A stretch of DNA of 61,621 bases from Candidatus Sericytochromatia bacterium (GTDB taxonomy: Bacteria; Cyanobacteriota; Sericytochromatia; S15B-MN24; JAQBPE01), in contig JAYKJB010000062.1 of assembly GCA_035285325.1 (NCBI GenBank), positions 1-61,621 of the forward strand, written 5' to 3'. The notes under the pieces are model-generated. The model worked only from the letters and a program-made list of their open reading frames with translations, did no database searches and had not been told where the DNA came from. Shown here piece by piece: positions 7,673-16,576 of this stretch; within the stretch, counting starts at the first letter, position 1, and the number at the start of each line of letters is the position of its first letter. The position numbers were made by a program, and so were the translations under genes.

Positions 7673-9118
7673 GTGGCAAAACAGAAGTCCAAGTACGTCT
7701 GCCAGGCCTGCGGAGCGGAGCAGGCTCGCTGGTTCGGCAAGTGTCCAGATTGTCAGGCCTGGAACACCCTCGTCGAAGAACTGGTCACCCCTGTCGGCAC
7801 GGGGCGAGCGGGGACCGCATCGGGCGCAGTTCGAGTTCGCGCGGTCCCGATGGCCGAGGTCGCCCTGGCCGAGGAAGAGCGATTTCCGACCGGTCTTTCG
7901 GAGCTGGACCGGGTGTTGGGCGGTGGTGTGGTGCCAGGCTCCCTGGTGTTGCTGGGAGGCGACCCGGGCATCGGCAAGTCAACCCTGCTGCTACAGGTGG
8001 CGCAGAACATCGCCGCCAGCGGTCTGACCGTCCTGTATGCCTCGGGGGAAGAGAGCGCCAAGCAAATTCGCCTGCGCGCCAAACGCCTGAACGCCGAGCA
8101 CGCGAACCTGCACGTCCTGGCTGAGACGGATATCCATGCCATCGAAGGAGCGATTCGCGACTTGCGCCCGAGCTGGGCCGTGATTGACTCGATTCAGGCG
8201 GTCTACGATGCCGAGACCAACTCCCTGCCTGGAAGCGTCAGCCAGGTCCGTGCGGCCACCGGTTGTCTGCTGAAACTCGCCAAGGAGGAAGGCATTGCCC
8301 TGTGCCTGGTCGGCCACGTCACCAAGGAGGGGACACTGGCTGGCCCCCGCGTGCTGGAGCACATGGTCGACACGGTGCTGTATTTCGAAGGCGATCGCTT
8401 CAAGAGCCACCGCCTGATCCGCGGGGTCAAGAACCGCTACGGCGCCACCAACGAGGTCGGCGTGTTTGAAATGGAAACGGCCGGCCTGCGCGAGGTGTTG
8501 AATCCCTCGGAGCTCTTTCTCGCTGAACGGGCGCCCGATGCGAGCGGCTCCGCGATCGTGGCCACCATGGAGGGCACTCGTCCGCTGCTGGTCGAGGTGC
8601 AGGCCCTGGTCAGCCCGAGTGCCCTGGCTCAGCCGCGACGCAGCGCCACCGGTCTGGAGTACAATCGCCTGGTCCAGATCCTGGCCGTGCTCGAAAAGCG
8701 GGTCGGCCTGAGTCTGGCCAAGGCGGATGCCTACCTCAATGTGGTAGGGGGGCTCGATATCGGGGAGCCGGCCGCCGACCTGGCTGTCGCGCTGGCGATC
8801 GCCTCCAGTTTGCGGGACGTGCCGCTGCCAGCAGACCTGGTGGCCCTCGGAGAAATTGGTCTGAATGGCGAGATTCGCGCGGTATCAGGCCTCGAAGCAA
8901 GACTCAAGGAAGCGGCCAAGCTCGGATTCAAGACCGCCCTCGTCCCCAAACACAACCTCGGCAGCGTTCCCATCCCACCGGAATTGCGAGTGGTGGGAGT
9001 CACCCGCCTGATGGAGTCAATTCTCAGGGCGTTGGGGGTGCCGGACGCGGCAGAGTCCCCTGAGCCGGATGCCGCATCCGAACCTCCCTCCAGCGCATCG
9101 CGCACGCGCGGACGCTGA
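7673..9118 (+). CDS. radA: DNA repair/recombination protein RadA
   Basis: 481 residues; a RecA-like ATPase that drives branch migration in recombination. An N-terminal C4 zinc finger has Cys10, 13, 24 and 27. Walker A GGDPGIGKST is at 95-104, followed by a RecA core. The family motif usually written KNRFG appears here as KNRYG. The C-terminal Lon-like domain (GGLDIGEPAADLAVALA) is complete. The GTG start has a GGGGGAG site upstream and its own promoter. The C-terminal ~25 residues are a disordered Ser/Pro/Glu-rich tail. Confidence 0.96.
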   Translation: MAKQKSKYVCQACGAEQARWFGKCPDCQAWNTLVEELVTPVGTGRAGTASGAVRVRAVPMAEVALAEEERFPTGLSELDRVLGGGVVPGSLVLLGGDPGIGKSTLLLQVAQNIAASGLTVLYASGEESAKQIRLRAKRLNAEHANLHVLAETDIHAIEGAIRDLRPSWAVIDSIQAVYDAETNSLPGSVSQVRAATGCLLKLAKEEGIALCLVGHVTKEGTLAGPRVLEHMVDTVLYFEGDRFKSHRLIRGVKNRYGATNEVGVFEMETAGLREVLNPSELFLAERAPDASGSAIVATMEGTRPLLVEVQALVSPSALAQPRRSATGLEYNRLVQILAVLEKRVGLSLAKADAYLNVVGGLDIGEPAADLAVALAIASSLRDVPLPADLVALGEIGLNGEIRAVSGLEARLKEAAKLGFKTALVPKHNLGSVPIPPELRVVGVTRLMESILRALGVPDAAESPEPDAASEPPSSASRTRGR

Positions 9119-9140
9119 TCTGCGGAGGAATCGCGGGGCC

Positions 9141-9182
9141 CACATAAGACCATTCACATAACCCGATTCACATAATCAAATC
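9141..9182. repeat. Three 14-bp direct repeats (CACATAA iterons)
   Basis: CACATAA occurs at 9141, 9155 and 9169, exactly 14 bases apart, with similar flanks (ACCATT, CCGATT, CAAATC). The array lies between radA and the NHL-repeat lipoprotein gene, ~107 bases before the latter. The unit is not a DnaA box. It may be a tandem binding site. Confidence 0.5.
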
Positions 9183-9288
9183 CAGGGAATCATCAAAGAG
9201 TAGGCAACCTGGCAAGGGTTACCCACCTGTCCACAAAACCCTGCGTGGCGGAGGCGAGGCCCTGCTCTCTGGTGAAAAGGATTGCGAC

Positions 9289-10566
9289 GTGCGCTCAGGC
9301 GAGCGGTTAGTCCGTGCGGTGTTGTACCTCCTGCTTCCCACCTTGGGGGCCTGCCAAGGCGGGAGGGGCAACGCCATCCCGATGGCTCCCGCCAGCAACG
9401 CTGAGGGGGGCTGGATTCGGCCGCTCGCGGCTGCTTCGCCCGCGCAACTCAGTTTACCTTTGGCTGGGACGGCCGCCCCTGCGCAGACGCTCCAGCTTGA
9501 TCCTGACGTGGACGCGCTACGCGTGGCCAAAGCCGCGGGCGTGGCAACCCCTTCCGACCCTTCACCCGAGACGGCGGAAAGCCAGTCGCCCACCGTCCCG
9601 GGGCTGGAGCTCACGGGCGAAGTGACTACCCTGGCAGGGTCGACGCGCGGCTTTCTCAAGGGACAAGGAAGCGGGGCCAAATTCGCGTTCCCGCAAGGCG
9701 CCCACGTCAATTATTTCGGGGTCCTGTTCGTCGCCGATACGGAGAACAACCGCATTCGTCGCATCCTACCGGATGGCGTCGTCACCACGCCAGCCGGGAC
9801 GCAAATGGGGTTCAAGGAGGGCAGCTACGAAGTGGCCCAATTCGCCACGCCTCTGGCGGTGGAGACCCTCTGGAATGGCACGACCTACGTGAGCGACGGG
9901 GGAAACCATCGTATCAGAATGGTGTCGTGGAAAGGGGAGGTGAGCACGCTGGCAGGCTCTACCCCAGGCTATGCCGATGGCGCCGGCGACTTGGCCAAAT
10001 TCGCCTGGCCACACGGCCTGGCCCTCGCACCAGATGGCACGCTTTATGTGGCAGACAGTGGCAATCACCGCATTCGCGTGATCAGCAAGGAGGGCACGGT
10101 CAGCACGCTGGCCGGGTCGGAGCAAGGCCGTGCGGATGGCCAGGCCGGCTCTGCCCGGTTTTCCTGGCCGCAGGGGCTGGCCTTGGGCAGCGATGGCACC
10201 TTGTACGTGGCGGACAGCGGCAACCATTGCATCCGAAAGGTCTCGCGGGAGGGCACGGTCAGCACCTGGGCAGGCTCGCACCAGGGAGCGGCCGACGGCA
10301 CTGGGGCCTCGGCGCAGTTCCACTCCCCGGCGGGGCTGGCGCTTCACCGCGACGGCACCCTGTATGTCGCGGATGCGGGGAACCACCGCATCCGGAAGAT
10401 CTCCCGGGATGGCGTGGTGAGTACCGTGGCCGGCTCGGTGCGCGGCTTCGCTGATGGCCAGGGGGCTGCGGCGCAATTCTCCAGCCCGTGTGGAGTGGCG
10501 CTGGGTAGCAATGGTCCGCTCTACGTCACGGACAAGGACAACCATCGCATCCGCGTGATCCGCTGA
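9289..10566 (+). CDS. NHL-repeat beta-propeller lipoprotein
   Basis: 425 residues. The GTG start leads into a lipoprotein signal peptide with LGAC (Cys22). A ~95-residue low-complexity linker follows, then about six NHL repeats, each of the form G-x-LYVADSGNHRIRxxS plus VSTLAGSxxGxADG. This predicts a six-bladed propeller anchored to the membrane, usually a ligand- or protein-binding module. The repeats are very regular, also at DNA level. The iteron array upstream may control it. No enzymatic residues are evident. Confidence 0.85.
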   Translation: MRSGERLVRAVLYLLLPTLGACQGGRGNAIPMAPASNAEGGWIRPLAAASPAQLSLPLAGTAAPAQTLQLDPDVDALRVAKAAGVATPSDPSPETAESQSPTVPGLELTGEVTTLAGSTRGFLKGQGSGAKFAFPQGAHVNYFGVLFVADTENNRIRRILPDGVVTTPAGTQMGFKEGSYEVAQFATPLAVETLWNGTTYVSDGGNHRIRMVSWKGEVSTLAGSTPGYADGAGDLAKFAWPHGLALAPDGTLYVADSGNHRIRVISKEGTVSTLAGSEQGRADGQAGSARFSWPQGLALGSDGTLYVADSGNHCIRKVSREGTVSTWAGSHQGAADGTGASAQFHSPAGLALHRDGTLYVADAGNHRIRKISRDGVVSTVAGSVRGFADGQGAAAQFSSPCGVALGSNGPLYVTDKDNHRIRVIR

Positions 10567-10709
10567 GGCTGGGCGCGTGGCGCCGGCTTGCCTGGCTGGT
10601 CGCTGGGCGATAGGGGCTCCGGCGAGAAGGGTATGAAAGGCGCGGCTTGCCTGTCGCCCCCCGCCCATCGGGCCCTCGCGCACCGCCCTGGTGATGGAAG
10701 GAGTCTTGC

Positions 10710-11597
10710 GTGCTTGGGTTCGGTCTTGTGGTCCTGTTCGTGCTCCTCGTGGCATTCATCCGAGGAGGCGAGGCCCAACGCCTGCTGGACCTGCACGCGT
10801 TCATCGTGGTGATCGGCGGAACCCTGGTGGCGGGGGCCTTTGCCTACCCGATGGCGGTGTTTCAGCGCCTGCCTTACCTGTTCATGATGTCCGTGACCGC
10901 CGAAGGGCTGCACATGCCGGACGTGGTCGCGCAACTGGTCAAGGCCAGCGATCGCGTCCGCCAGGGCGGGCGAGTCGCTGCGCTGGGCTCCCCTCGCGAC
11001 GTGCCGGACCCGTTCATGCGCCAGGGGCTGCAACTCGTGGCGGAGGGCTTCGAGCCGGCTGAAATCCGCAGCTTGATGGAGGCCGAGTTGTCGGCGATGC
11101 GTGGCCGTCATCGCGACGGCATCAGCCTGTTCGAAGGCTTGGGCGGATTCGCCCCGACCATGGGGATTCTGGGCACGGTCGAGGCCATGGTGTCGATCCT
11201 TGGCAACCTGACCAATCCCGACAAGATCGGACTCGACATCGCTCTGGCCATGGTCGCGACCCTGTATGGGGTGGGCATGGCCAACCTCGTCTGCATTCCG
11301 GTCGCCAACCGCCTGCGCAAACTTTCCGAGGAAGAACTGCGGGCCCGCCAGGTCATGGTGGACGTGCTCGTCAACATTCAGGAGGGGGCCAAGCCCGAGT
11401 TCGTGCGGGAACGCCTGCGCGGCGCCCTTCCGCCCCAGAAGCGCCGCGAACTCGCCGTGTTGCGTGAACGTCGCGCGCGCCGGGCGGCCACCGCTCCCGT
11501 CGCCGCCGCGGCAGCACCCCCGGCCTACACGGACCCGGAAGAAGAGCAATACGACGACATGTACGGTCAGAATCCGAACGACCCGGAGATCTACTGA
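10710..11597 (+). CDS. motA: Motor stator protein MotA
   Basis: 295 residues with four membrane segments. The family motif GGTLVAGAF lies in TM2. The TM3 region GGFAPTMGILGTVEAMV and TM4 region ATLYGVGMANL carry the conserved Pro and Gly residues. The C-terminal tail is Arg/Ala-rich and acidic at the end. The GTG start has GGAAGGAG just upstream. With motB, 3 bases downstream, it forms the ion-driven stator complex. No flagellar genes are in the window, so it may power a flagellum encoded elsewhere or another process such as gliding. Confidence 0.93.
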   Translation: MLGFGLVVLFVLLVAFIRGGEAQRLLDLHAFIVVIGGTLVAGAFAYPMAVFQRLPYLFMMSVTAEGLHMPDVVAQLVKASDRVRQGGRVAALGSPRDVPDPFMRQGLQLVAEGFEPAEIRSLMEAELSAMRGRHRDGISLFEGLGGFAPTMGILGTVEAMVSILGNLTNPDKIGLDIALAMVATLYGVGMANLVCIPVANRLRKLSEEELRARQVMVDVLVNIQEGAKPEFVRERLRGALPPQKRRELAVLRERRARRAATAPVAAAAAPPAYTDPEEEQYDDMYGQNPNDPEIY

Positions 11598-11600
11598 CCC

Positions 11601-12446
11601 ATGGGCCGTGACTGGTACCACGACCGCGAAGAGGGCGCCGCAGCAGCGGATTCCGGTGGCCGGGAACGTTGGATGGTCACTTACGCCGACATGATCACGT
11701 TGCTGCTGGTCTTCTTCATCGTGCTGTATGCCAGCTCCAGCTCCATCAGCGGCGAAAAATTCGATCGTTTGGCGGGCAGTCTGGCCACCTCCATCAAGAA
11801 GACGGTCAAACCGAAGGTGTCCGATCGGCTGGCCTTCCAGAATGACGACAGCAAGCAAACTCGCAAATTCAAAGCAACGGCGGACGCGGTGCTGGTGTCG
11901 CTGGTCAAGACCGACCCCAAAAGCGATGTGAAGGTCGACATCGATGAACGGGGGATGATCGTCAGCCTGATCGACACCAGCTTCTTCGACTCAGGCTCAG
12001 CCGTTTTGAAGCCGGCCGGCCAGCGCGTCTTGAAAAAGGTCGCGGCGAATTTCAAAGGCTTGCCGAACGAGATCCGCGTGGAAGGTCACACCGACAGCTT
12101 GCCGATCCGCACCGCCCGTTTCGCCTCCAACTGGGAACTCTCCAGCGCCCGCGCCACGGCTGTGGCGCGCTACATGATCGACCAGGTTCGTCTGCCGGCC
12201 CATCGGATGTCCGTGGCAGCCTTTGCCGAGAACAAGCCGGTGGCCAGCAACGGCCTCTCCGAGGGACGCAAGCGCAATCGCCGCGTGGACATCGTGATCT
12301 TGAAGCAGGAGGAGGCTTCGCCAATCGGCGCCGGTCTGCCGCTCGAGACCATGCCCCTCACCACGCCGTCGCAACGCCCCCGCAAAGCCAAGGGGGCGGA
12401 GCCAGCGCAGCAACCCAAGCGAAACTTCGCCAACCCGTTCCAGTAG
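11601..12446 (+). CDS. motB: Motor stator protein MotB (OmpA-family peptidoglycan anchor)
   Basis: 281 residues. A single N-terminal membrane helix contains the proton-path aspartate in TYADMITLLLVFFIVLY. A linker and a C-terminal OmpA-like peptidoglycan-binding domain follow (VEGHTDSLPI, SSARATAVARY, EGRKRNRRVDI). It sits immediately after motA in the usual order. The last ~50 residues are a basic, Pro-rich tail beyond the OmpA domain. Confidence 0.94.
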   Translation: MGRDWYHDREEGAAAADSGGRERWMVTYADMITLLLVFFIVLYASSSSISGEKFDRLAGSLATSIKKTVKPKVSDRLAFQNDDSKQTRKFKATADAVLVSLVKTDPKSDVKVDIDERGMIVSLIDTSFFDSGSAVLKPAGQRVLKKVAANFKGLPNEIRVEGHTDSLPIRTARFASNWELSSARATAVARYMIDQVRLPAHRMSVAAFAENKPVASNGLSEGRKRNRRVDIVILKQEEASPIGAGLPLETMPLTTPSQRPRKAKGAEPAQQPKRNFANPFQ

Positions 12447-12592
12447 CGATGATGAGCGGGGCGCCGGCAAACAAAACCTAAGTCGAGACTTAATCAAAAC
12501 TTGACTCACCCTTTCCCCTCTGGCGACAAGGTTGATGTCGGACCGTCGGATATTCTCTGCGGATGGATGTGTCACCCGCGGGAGAGCCACGT

Positions 12593-13402
12593 ATGACCAA
12601 CCCGAACGTGCAAGGGTATTTCAGCGGCCCGTCGCTGCCGCCCGCTGCCCAAGGTCCAATGACCCCGCCCGCGAGCCCCGGCGCGGCCTACGTCAGCACG
12701 CCGGCGTATCCCGGCCAGGCGCCCGTGACGACCTGGGAAACCTGGGTGCCGACCTCGGCTGCCGACCCTTACGTGGCCGGGATGCGCACCAGCGCCTCCG
12801 CCCTGGCGGCCTTCAGAAACGTCAATTCGGTGGCCGTGGGCGCCCGCTTTGAAGTGGCCAAGGCCCTGAAAATGGGCGGAGCACGGGTCAGCGCGAGTGC
12901 GGCCCGCTTTTCCGGGCGCACCAGCCGCGCCACCGCGTTGCCGAAAGGCATGAAGGCGGCCTCTTCGGTGGCCCAGAAGACCCAGTACACCCAGGGGATC
13001 CAGGCAGGGGTCGGCTCCGCGTTTCGACACACGTTTCTGTCAGTGGGGAACGTGGCCCGGGCCATTGGCAGTTCGGCCCTCGTCGCGATTCCGATGGCGC
13101 TGGTCACGAACTTGTTGGACTTCGCCGCAGGAAAGATCACCGAGCAGCAACGCAACGCCTTGATCGTGGCGGATGCCGCCGGCTACACGGCCACCGGCGC
13201 GACCGCCACACTGGTGGGCGGGTTCGTGGGATCGACCTTCCTCGGGCCGGCCATCGGGACCGTGATCGGGATTGGCGCCGGTTTCGCGCTGGGCTGGCTC
13301 TATGAGAAATACATCCGTCCCCAATGGGGAGAATGGGTCCGTGGTGCGATGTACGCGGCGCCGACGCCCACGCCGGTTCCCGACTACCCTCCGCCCAAGT
13401 GA
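12593..13402 (+). CDS. Glycine-zipper protein of unknown function
   Basis: 269 residues from ATG 12593 (MTNPNVQGYF; GGGAGAG upstream). An in-frame ATG 30 bases earlier is possible. The N-terminal ~70 residues are Pro/Ala-rich and probably unstructured. The rest has hydrophobic segments (SSALVAIPMALVTNLLDFAA) and a glycine zipper (GGFVGSTFLGPAIGTVIGIG), typical of small membrane-inserting or channel-like proteins. There is no signal peptide. I do not recognise the family. Confidence 0.7.
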   Translation: MTNPNVQGYFSGPSLPPAAQGPMTPPASPGAAYVSTPAYPGQAPVTTWETWVPTSAADPYVAGMRTSASALAAFRNVNSVAVGARFEVAKALKMGGARVSASAARFSGRTSRATALPKGMKAASSVAQKTQYTQGIQAGVGSAFRHTFLSVGNVARAIGSSALVAIPMALVTNLLDFAAGKITEQQRNALIVADAAGYTATGATATLVGGFVGSTFLGPAIGTVIGIGAGFALGWLYEKYIRPQWGEWVRGAMYAAPTPTPVPDYPPPK

Positions 13403-13460
13403 ATCAGTAGAGGCCCCTCACCCCCGACACGGACGAGGGGGCCGTCGCCACGCACGCGGA

Positions 13461-13494
13461 AGGGGCACACGACGTGACCGTCAGGTGCCCCTTT
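13461..13494 (+). terminator. Possible terminator after the glycine-zipper gene
   Basis: The inverted repeat AGGGGCAC/GTGCCCCT (13461-13468 with 13485-13492) is followed by a short TTT and lies 59 bases after the stop codon. Confidence 0.4.
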
Positions 13495-13589
13495 CCACGA
13501 AGTCGACACGCACGCGTGTCGGCCCACCAAGCTTCAGAGCCACGTCGAGGCGGGTCCCGCCACCTCAGCCTGCCCGAAGCACAGCAGGT

Positions 13590-13784
13590 TCAATTTTTGC
13601 GGAGGTCCGCGATGTTGTCGTGACGCCCCTGTTCCGCGCCCGCAGGGGGAGCGGGGTGCAACTGCAAATGCATCACACCGTCGACGTGGCGCACCGTGTG
13701 GGGCGGGACCGTATTCAGCTGTTTGTCTTCCAAGCGGGAGGCTCCTTCATCCGGGAACAATACGTCCCGATGTTTCGCCGTCAT
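13590..13784 (-). CDS. Possible small protein, 64 residues
   Basis: An open frame starting MTAKHRDVLFPDEGASRL, charged and His-rich, with no signal peptide or membrane segment. Third positions are mostly G/C, like those of its neighbours. An A+T-rich, promoter-like stretch lies 25-50 bases upstream. The ribosome binding site is weak (GGTGG), and the gene sits in a gap after trmD on the same strand. It could equally be chance in G+C-rich DNA. Confidence 0.3.
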   Translation of the reverse strand: MTAKHRDVLFPDEGASRLEDKQLNTVPPHTVRHVDGVMHLQLHPAPPAGAEQGRHDNIADLRKN

Positions 13785-13827
13785 TGGCCACCAACTGCCC
13801 CCCATTGGGCTTAAACTTATTTTAATA

Positions 13828-14625
13828 CTAATCCTCTGAATCTGCCAAGCCCCTCCCCGGCTCAGCGGACGCATCAGCGGCAACCAAGCGCTCTCGTTCG
13901 GCCGCCAGTTGGGCCAGGAATCGTTGGTCCGTTTTCGTCAGGTCTGCCCCGGCCAGCAGGTCCGGACGACGCTCGAAGGTTCGCTGCAAGGCCTGTTCTC
14001 GCCGCCAGCGTGCCACGCGGGCGTGGTCCCCAGACAGCAGCACCTCAGGTACGCCGTGGCCCATGAAGTCTGCCGGCCGCGTGTAATGCGGGTAATCGAG
14101 CAGGCCGTCCCAAAAAGAATCCTCGTGGGGCGAGGCCTGCTTCCCGAGTACCCCCGGCAACAGGCGCACCACGGCATCCGTCACGACCAACGCGGGGAGT
14201 TCGCCTCCCGTCAACACGTAGTCGCCGATCGAGAGTTCATCCGTGACCATATGTTGATGAACCCGTTCGTCGATCCCCTCATAATGGCCGCACAAAAAGA
14301 CCAGATGGCTTTCCTTGGCGAGTTCCTTGGCATAAGCCTGGTCGAAGGTCCGGCCCTGTGGGGTGGTCACGATGATGCGGGCATGGGAGGGCAGATTGGC
14401 GGACTGCAGGGACTTCCAGACGATGTCGGGCTTCAACACCATGCCGACTCCCCCGCCGAAAGGCTTGTCGTCGACGGTCCGATGCCGATTCGTGGCCTGG
14501 TCCCGCATATCGTGCAGGGCCGTCGTGAGTACGCCCGCCGCCTGCGCACGTTTGAGAATCGAAGTCTGCAGGTAGCCGAAGGCGTCCGGAAACAGAGTGA
14601 GATAGTCGATGTGTAACCGACTCAC
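13828..14625 (-). CDS. trmD: tRNA (guanine-N1)-methyltransferase TrmD
   Basis: 265 residues; the SPOUT-fold enzyme that makes m1G37 in tRNA and guards against frameshifting. Family motifs are present: [10 protein letters not shown] at the start, the knot region [13 protein letters not shown] and [20 protein letters not shown]. The GTG start overlaps the rimM stop by 4 bases (GTGA), so the two are translationally coupled. The C-terminal ~25 residues are an Ala/Glu-rich extension past the normal end. Confidence 0.96.
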   Translation of the reverse strand: MSRLHIDYLTLFPDAFGYLQTSILKRAQAAGVLTTALHDMRDQATNRHRTVDDKPFGGGVGMVLKPDIVWKSLQSANLPSHARIIVTTPQGRTFDQAYAKELAKESHLVFLCGHYEGIDERVHQHMVTDELSIGDYVLTGGELPALVVTDAVVRLLPGVLGKQASPHEDSFWDGLLDYPHYTRPADFMGHGVPEVLLSGDHARVARWRREQALQRTFERRPDLLAGADLTKTDQRFLAQLAAERERLVAADASAEPGRGLADSED

Positions 14626-15143
14626 TCCAGCATTCCCTCGATCAGGTGAAGCCTGACCTCGCCCGCCTCCCGGTCAACCTTGAGGACGAACGCGTCGACC
14701 CAGGGGACATAGACCTCGCTGCCGTCAGGGCGGCGAATCTCAAGCAAGTCCTGCCCGGCTCGCAACACCTCCACCACCTCCCCGATGGGTGTCCCGGAGG
14801 CGTCATCGACGGCTTGCAGCCCGAGGACATCCGCGTAAAGAATCTGCCCAGGCTTGCGCTTGGCCTCCGCATAGGGGACCTGCAGCCAGGCCTGGCGCAA
14901 TCTGGCTGCGGGCTCCGGCGCGTCATAGCCCCGAAAACGTGCCATCAAGACACCGTCCTTGCGCAGAACCACGTCTTCCACCGTCAGTTCCTCGCGGCTG
15001 CCATCCGCCAAGTGGGCCGAGACGGTTTTGAGTTCCTTCAAGCGCAAGGGATCATCGGTCAATGGTCGCAGCTTGAGGTCCCCACGCACCCCGTGCGTGG
15101 TGACGATCTGCGCGATGGAAAGCCACTCAGGTGGCGCAGCCAC
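14622..15143 (-). CDS. rimM: 16S rRNA processing protein RimM
   Basis: 173 residues; a 30S subunit maturation factor that binds ribosomal protein uS19. The N-terminal RimM beta-barrel has [16 protein letters not shown] and the C-terminal PRC-barrel has [13 protein letters not shown] and YVPWVDAFV. The GTG start lies 11 bases after the dehydrogenase stop. The usual partners rpsP and rplS are absent here; the upstream gene is an NAD-type isocitrate/isopropylmalate dehydrogenase. Confidence 0.95.
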   Translation of the reverse strand: MAAPPEWLSIAQIVTTHGVRGDLKLRPLTDDPLRLKELKTVSAHLADGSREELTVEDVVLRKDGVLMARFRGYDAPEPAARLRQAWLQVPYAEAKRKPGQILYADVLGLQAVDDASGTPIGEVVEVLRAGQDLLEIRRPDGSEVYVPWVDAFVLKVDREAGEVRLHLIEGMLE

Positions 15144-15154
15144 GTCAGGCCCCC

Positions 15155-16246
15155 TCAGGCGGAAACCGGCGTTTGCATCGCCTGAATCACGGCATCCGCA
15201 AAGCCTGCCGTGGTCCCGGTGCCACTCGGATTGAGGTCTGGTGTCAAGGCGGTTCCGTCCCGCAGCACGACCTTGATGGCCTCATCAAGCTTGCGAGCCG
15301 CTTCCCGTTCGCCGATGTGCTCCAGCATCAAGCGCCCCGAAAGCAGCATTGCCAGGGGGTTGGCAATGCCTTTACCCGCGATCATAGGCGCCGTGCCGTG
15401 GGTGGCTTCAAACACGGTGGCATGGGTGCCGATGTTGGCCCCTGGCGCCACGCCCAGCCCGCCAATCAGGCCGGCACAGAGATCCGAAACGATGTCGCCG
15501 TAGAGATTCCCCAGCACCATCACATCGAAGGATTCCGGTCGAATCACCAGGTTCATGCAAGCCGCATCGACAATCATCTCCTCAAACTGGATCTGCGGGT
15601 ATTGCGCCGCCACCTCGCGGGCCACCCGGAGAAACAATCCGTCCGAGGCTTTCATGATGTTGGCCTTGTGGATGGCCGTGACCTTACGCCGATGGTTGTC
15701 GATGGCGTACTGGAACGCGAACTCGACAATACGCCGACTGCCCCGCTCAGAGATGGGTTTCAGACTGATGGCTGCATCCGCCGCGATGCACTTCTTGGGA
15801 GCGTAGGTCTGCACCACGTCGCAGATGGCCTTGGCGCCTTCCGAGCCCATGTCAAACTCGATACCAGCATACAGGTCTTCCGTGTTCTCGCGAATGATGA
15901 CCAGGTCCACCTCGCTGTAGCGCGACATGATGCCAGGGTAGGTTTTGCAGGGACGCACGCAAGAGTAGAGGTCGAGGCCCTGTCGCAAGGCCACGTTGAC
16001 GGAGCGAAATCCCGTGCCGATCGGCGTCCCGATCGGGCCCTTGAGAGCCAGCTTGTTGCGTCGGACCGAATCCAGCACCGAATCAGGCAGTGGCTCCGTG
16101 GCGCCCGTCTGTTCCATGTGCGTCACGCCCGCCTGGACCGTTTCCCATTCAAATGGAACCCCCGTGGCCTCCAGGATGCGGGTGGCGGCCTGGGTGATCT
16201 CCGGGCCGATACCATCGCCGGGAATGAGGGTCACACGGTAGGTCAT
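15155..16246 (-). CDS. NAD-dependent isocitrate/isopropylmalate-type dehydrogenase
   Basis: 363 residues from ATG 16246 (MTYRVTLIPGDGIGPEIT). It belongs to the decarboxylating beta-hydroxyacid dehydrogenases. The substrate and metal motifs are present (NTEDLYAGIE, KANIMKASDG, DAACMNLV, LGNLYGDIVSDLCAGLIGG), with the nucleotide-site loop THATVFEATHGTAPMIAGKG. The C-terminal region (HATVFEATHG) and short length favour NAD-dependent isocitrate dehydrogenase of the mitochondrial/Thermus-like kind, but 3-isopropylmalate or homoisocitrate dehydrogenase cannot be excluded. The stop is 11 bases before rimM. Confidence 0.85.
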   Translation of the reverse strand: MTYRVTLIPGDGIGPEITQAATRILEATGVPFEWETVQAGVTHMEQTGATEPLPDSVLDSVRRNKLALKGPIGTPIGTGFRSVNVALRQGLDLYSCVRPCKTYPGIMSRYSEVDLVIIRENTEDLYAGIEFDMGSEGAKAICDVVQTYAPKKCIAADAAISLKPISERGSRRIVEFAFQYAIDNHRRKVTAIHKANIMKASDGLFLRVAREVAAQYPQIQFEEMIVDAACMNLVIRPESFDVMVLGNLYGDIVSDLCAGLIGGLGVAPGANIGTHATVFEATHGTAPMIAGKGIANPLAMLLSGRLMLEHIGEREAARKLDEAIKVVLRDGTALTPDLNPSGTGTTAGFADAVIQAMQTPVSA

Positions 16247-16339
16247 GATGCGCAAGAACTCCCATCGAACGAAGGGTAATGACACCGCATTGTACCCGTT
16301 GCCCGCTTCCTCCTCGCGGTTACACTGGGCCCAAACACA

Positions 16340-16371
16340 TGACGGCCTCCCCGTTGAAGGGGAGGCCGTCA
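16340..16371. terminator. 13-bp perfect hairpin between hutU and the dehydrogenase gene
   Basis: TGACGGCCTCCCC (16340-16352) pairs perfectly with 16359-16371 across a 6-base loop. It lies ~94 bases before the dehydrogenase start. The minus-strand 3' flank is TGTGTTTGG and the plus-strand flank is TCTTCGG, so there is only a weak U-tract. It could be a terminator for hutU or a leader structure. Confidence 0.45.
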
Positions 16372-16576
16372 TCTTCGGTGGCATCGCGAATCTTGGAAAC
16401 CGACCCCCGCACATCCGTGCGCTTGCGACGCCAATCCGGTGGGCCGTCCGTGGCAGGACCGGTCCTGGGGATCTCCATTCCTGTCATCGGAAGCCGTCAA
16501 GCCACACTTGAGGAACGTCTGAAAAATTTTTTCAAGACCTTGGCAACCATCCCCCGACAATGGCCATCCGGCAAGT

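Larger units (their letters stand above)
13403..13827. other. Intergenic region between convergent genes
   Basis: 425 bases between the glycine-zipper gene and trmD. It contains a hairpin (13461-13494), a possible small minus-strand gene (13590-13784), and an A+T-rich stretch at 13810-13835 (TTAAACTTATTTTAATAC) that could be a promoter on the minus strand. Nothing else is visible. Confidence 0.5.

Noticed and set aside
9139-9185. CACATAA repeats as DnaA boxes or an origin
   Set aside because: The consensus TTATNCACA is not matched on either strand, there is no DnaA-box cluster or A/T-rich unwinding region, and no replication gene is adjacent.
10521-11858. Long minus-strand frame opposite motA and the NHL gene
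   Set aside because: It is antisense to motA and the end of the NHL gene, has a repetitive His/Gln/Arg composition, and carries no family motif; a G+C-rich shadow frame.
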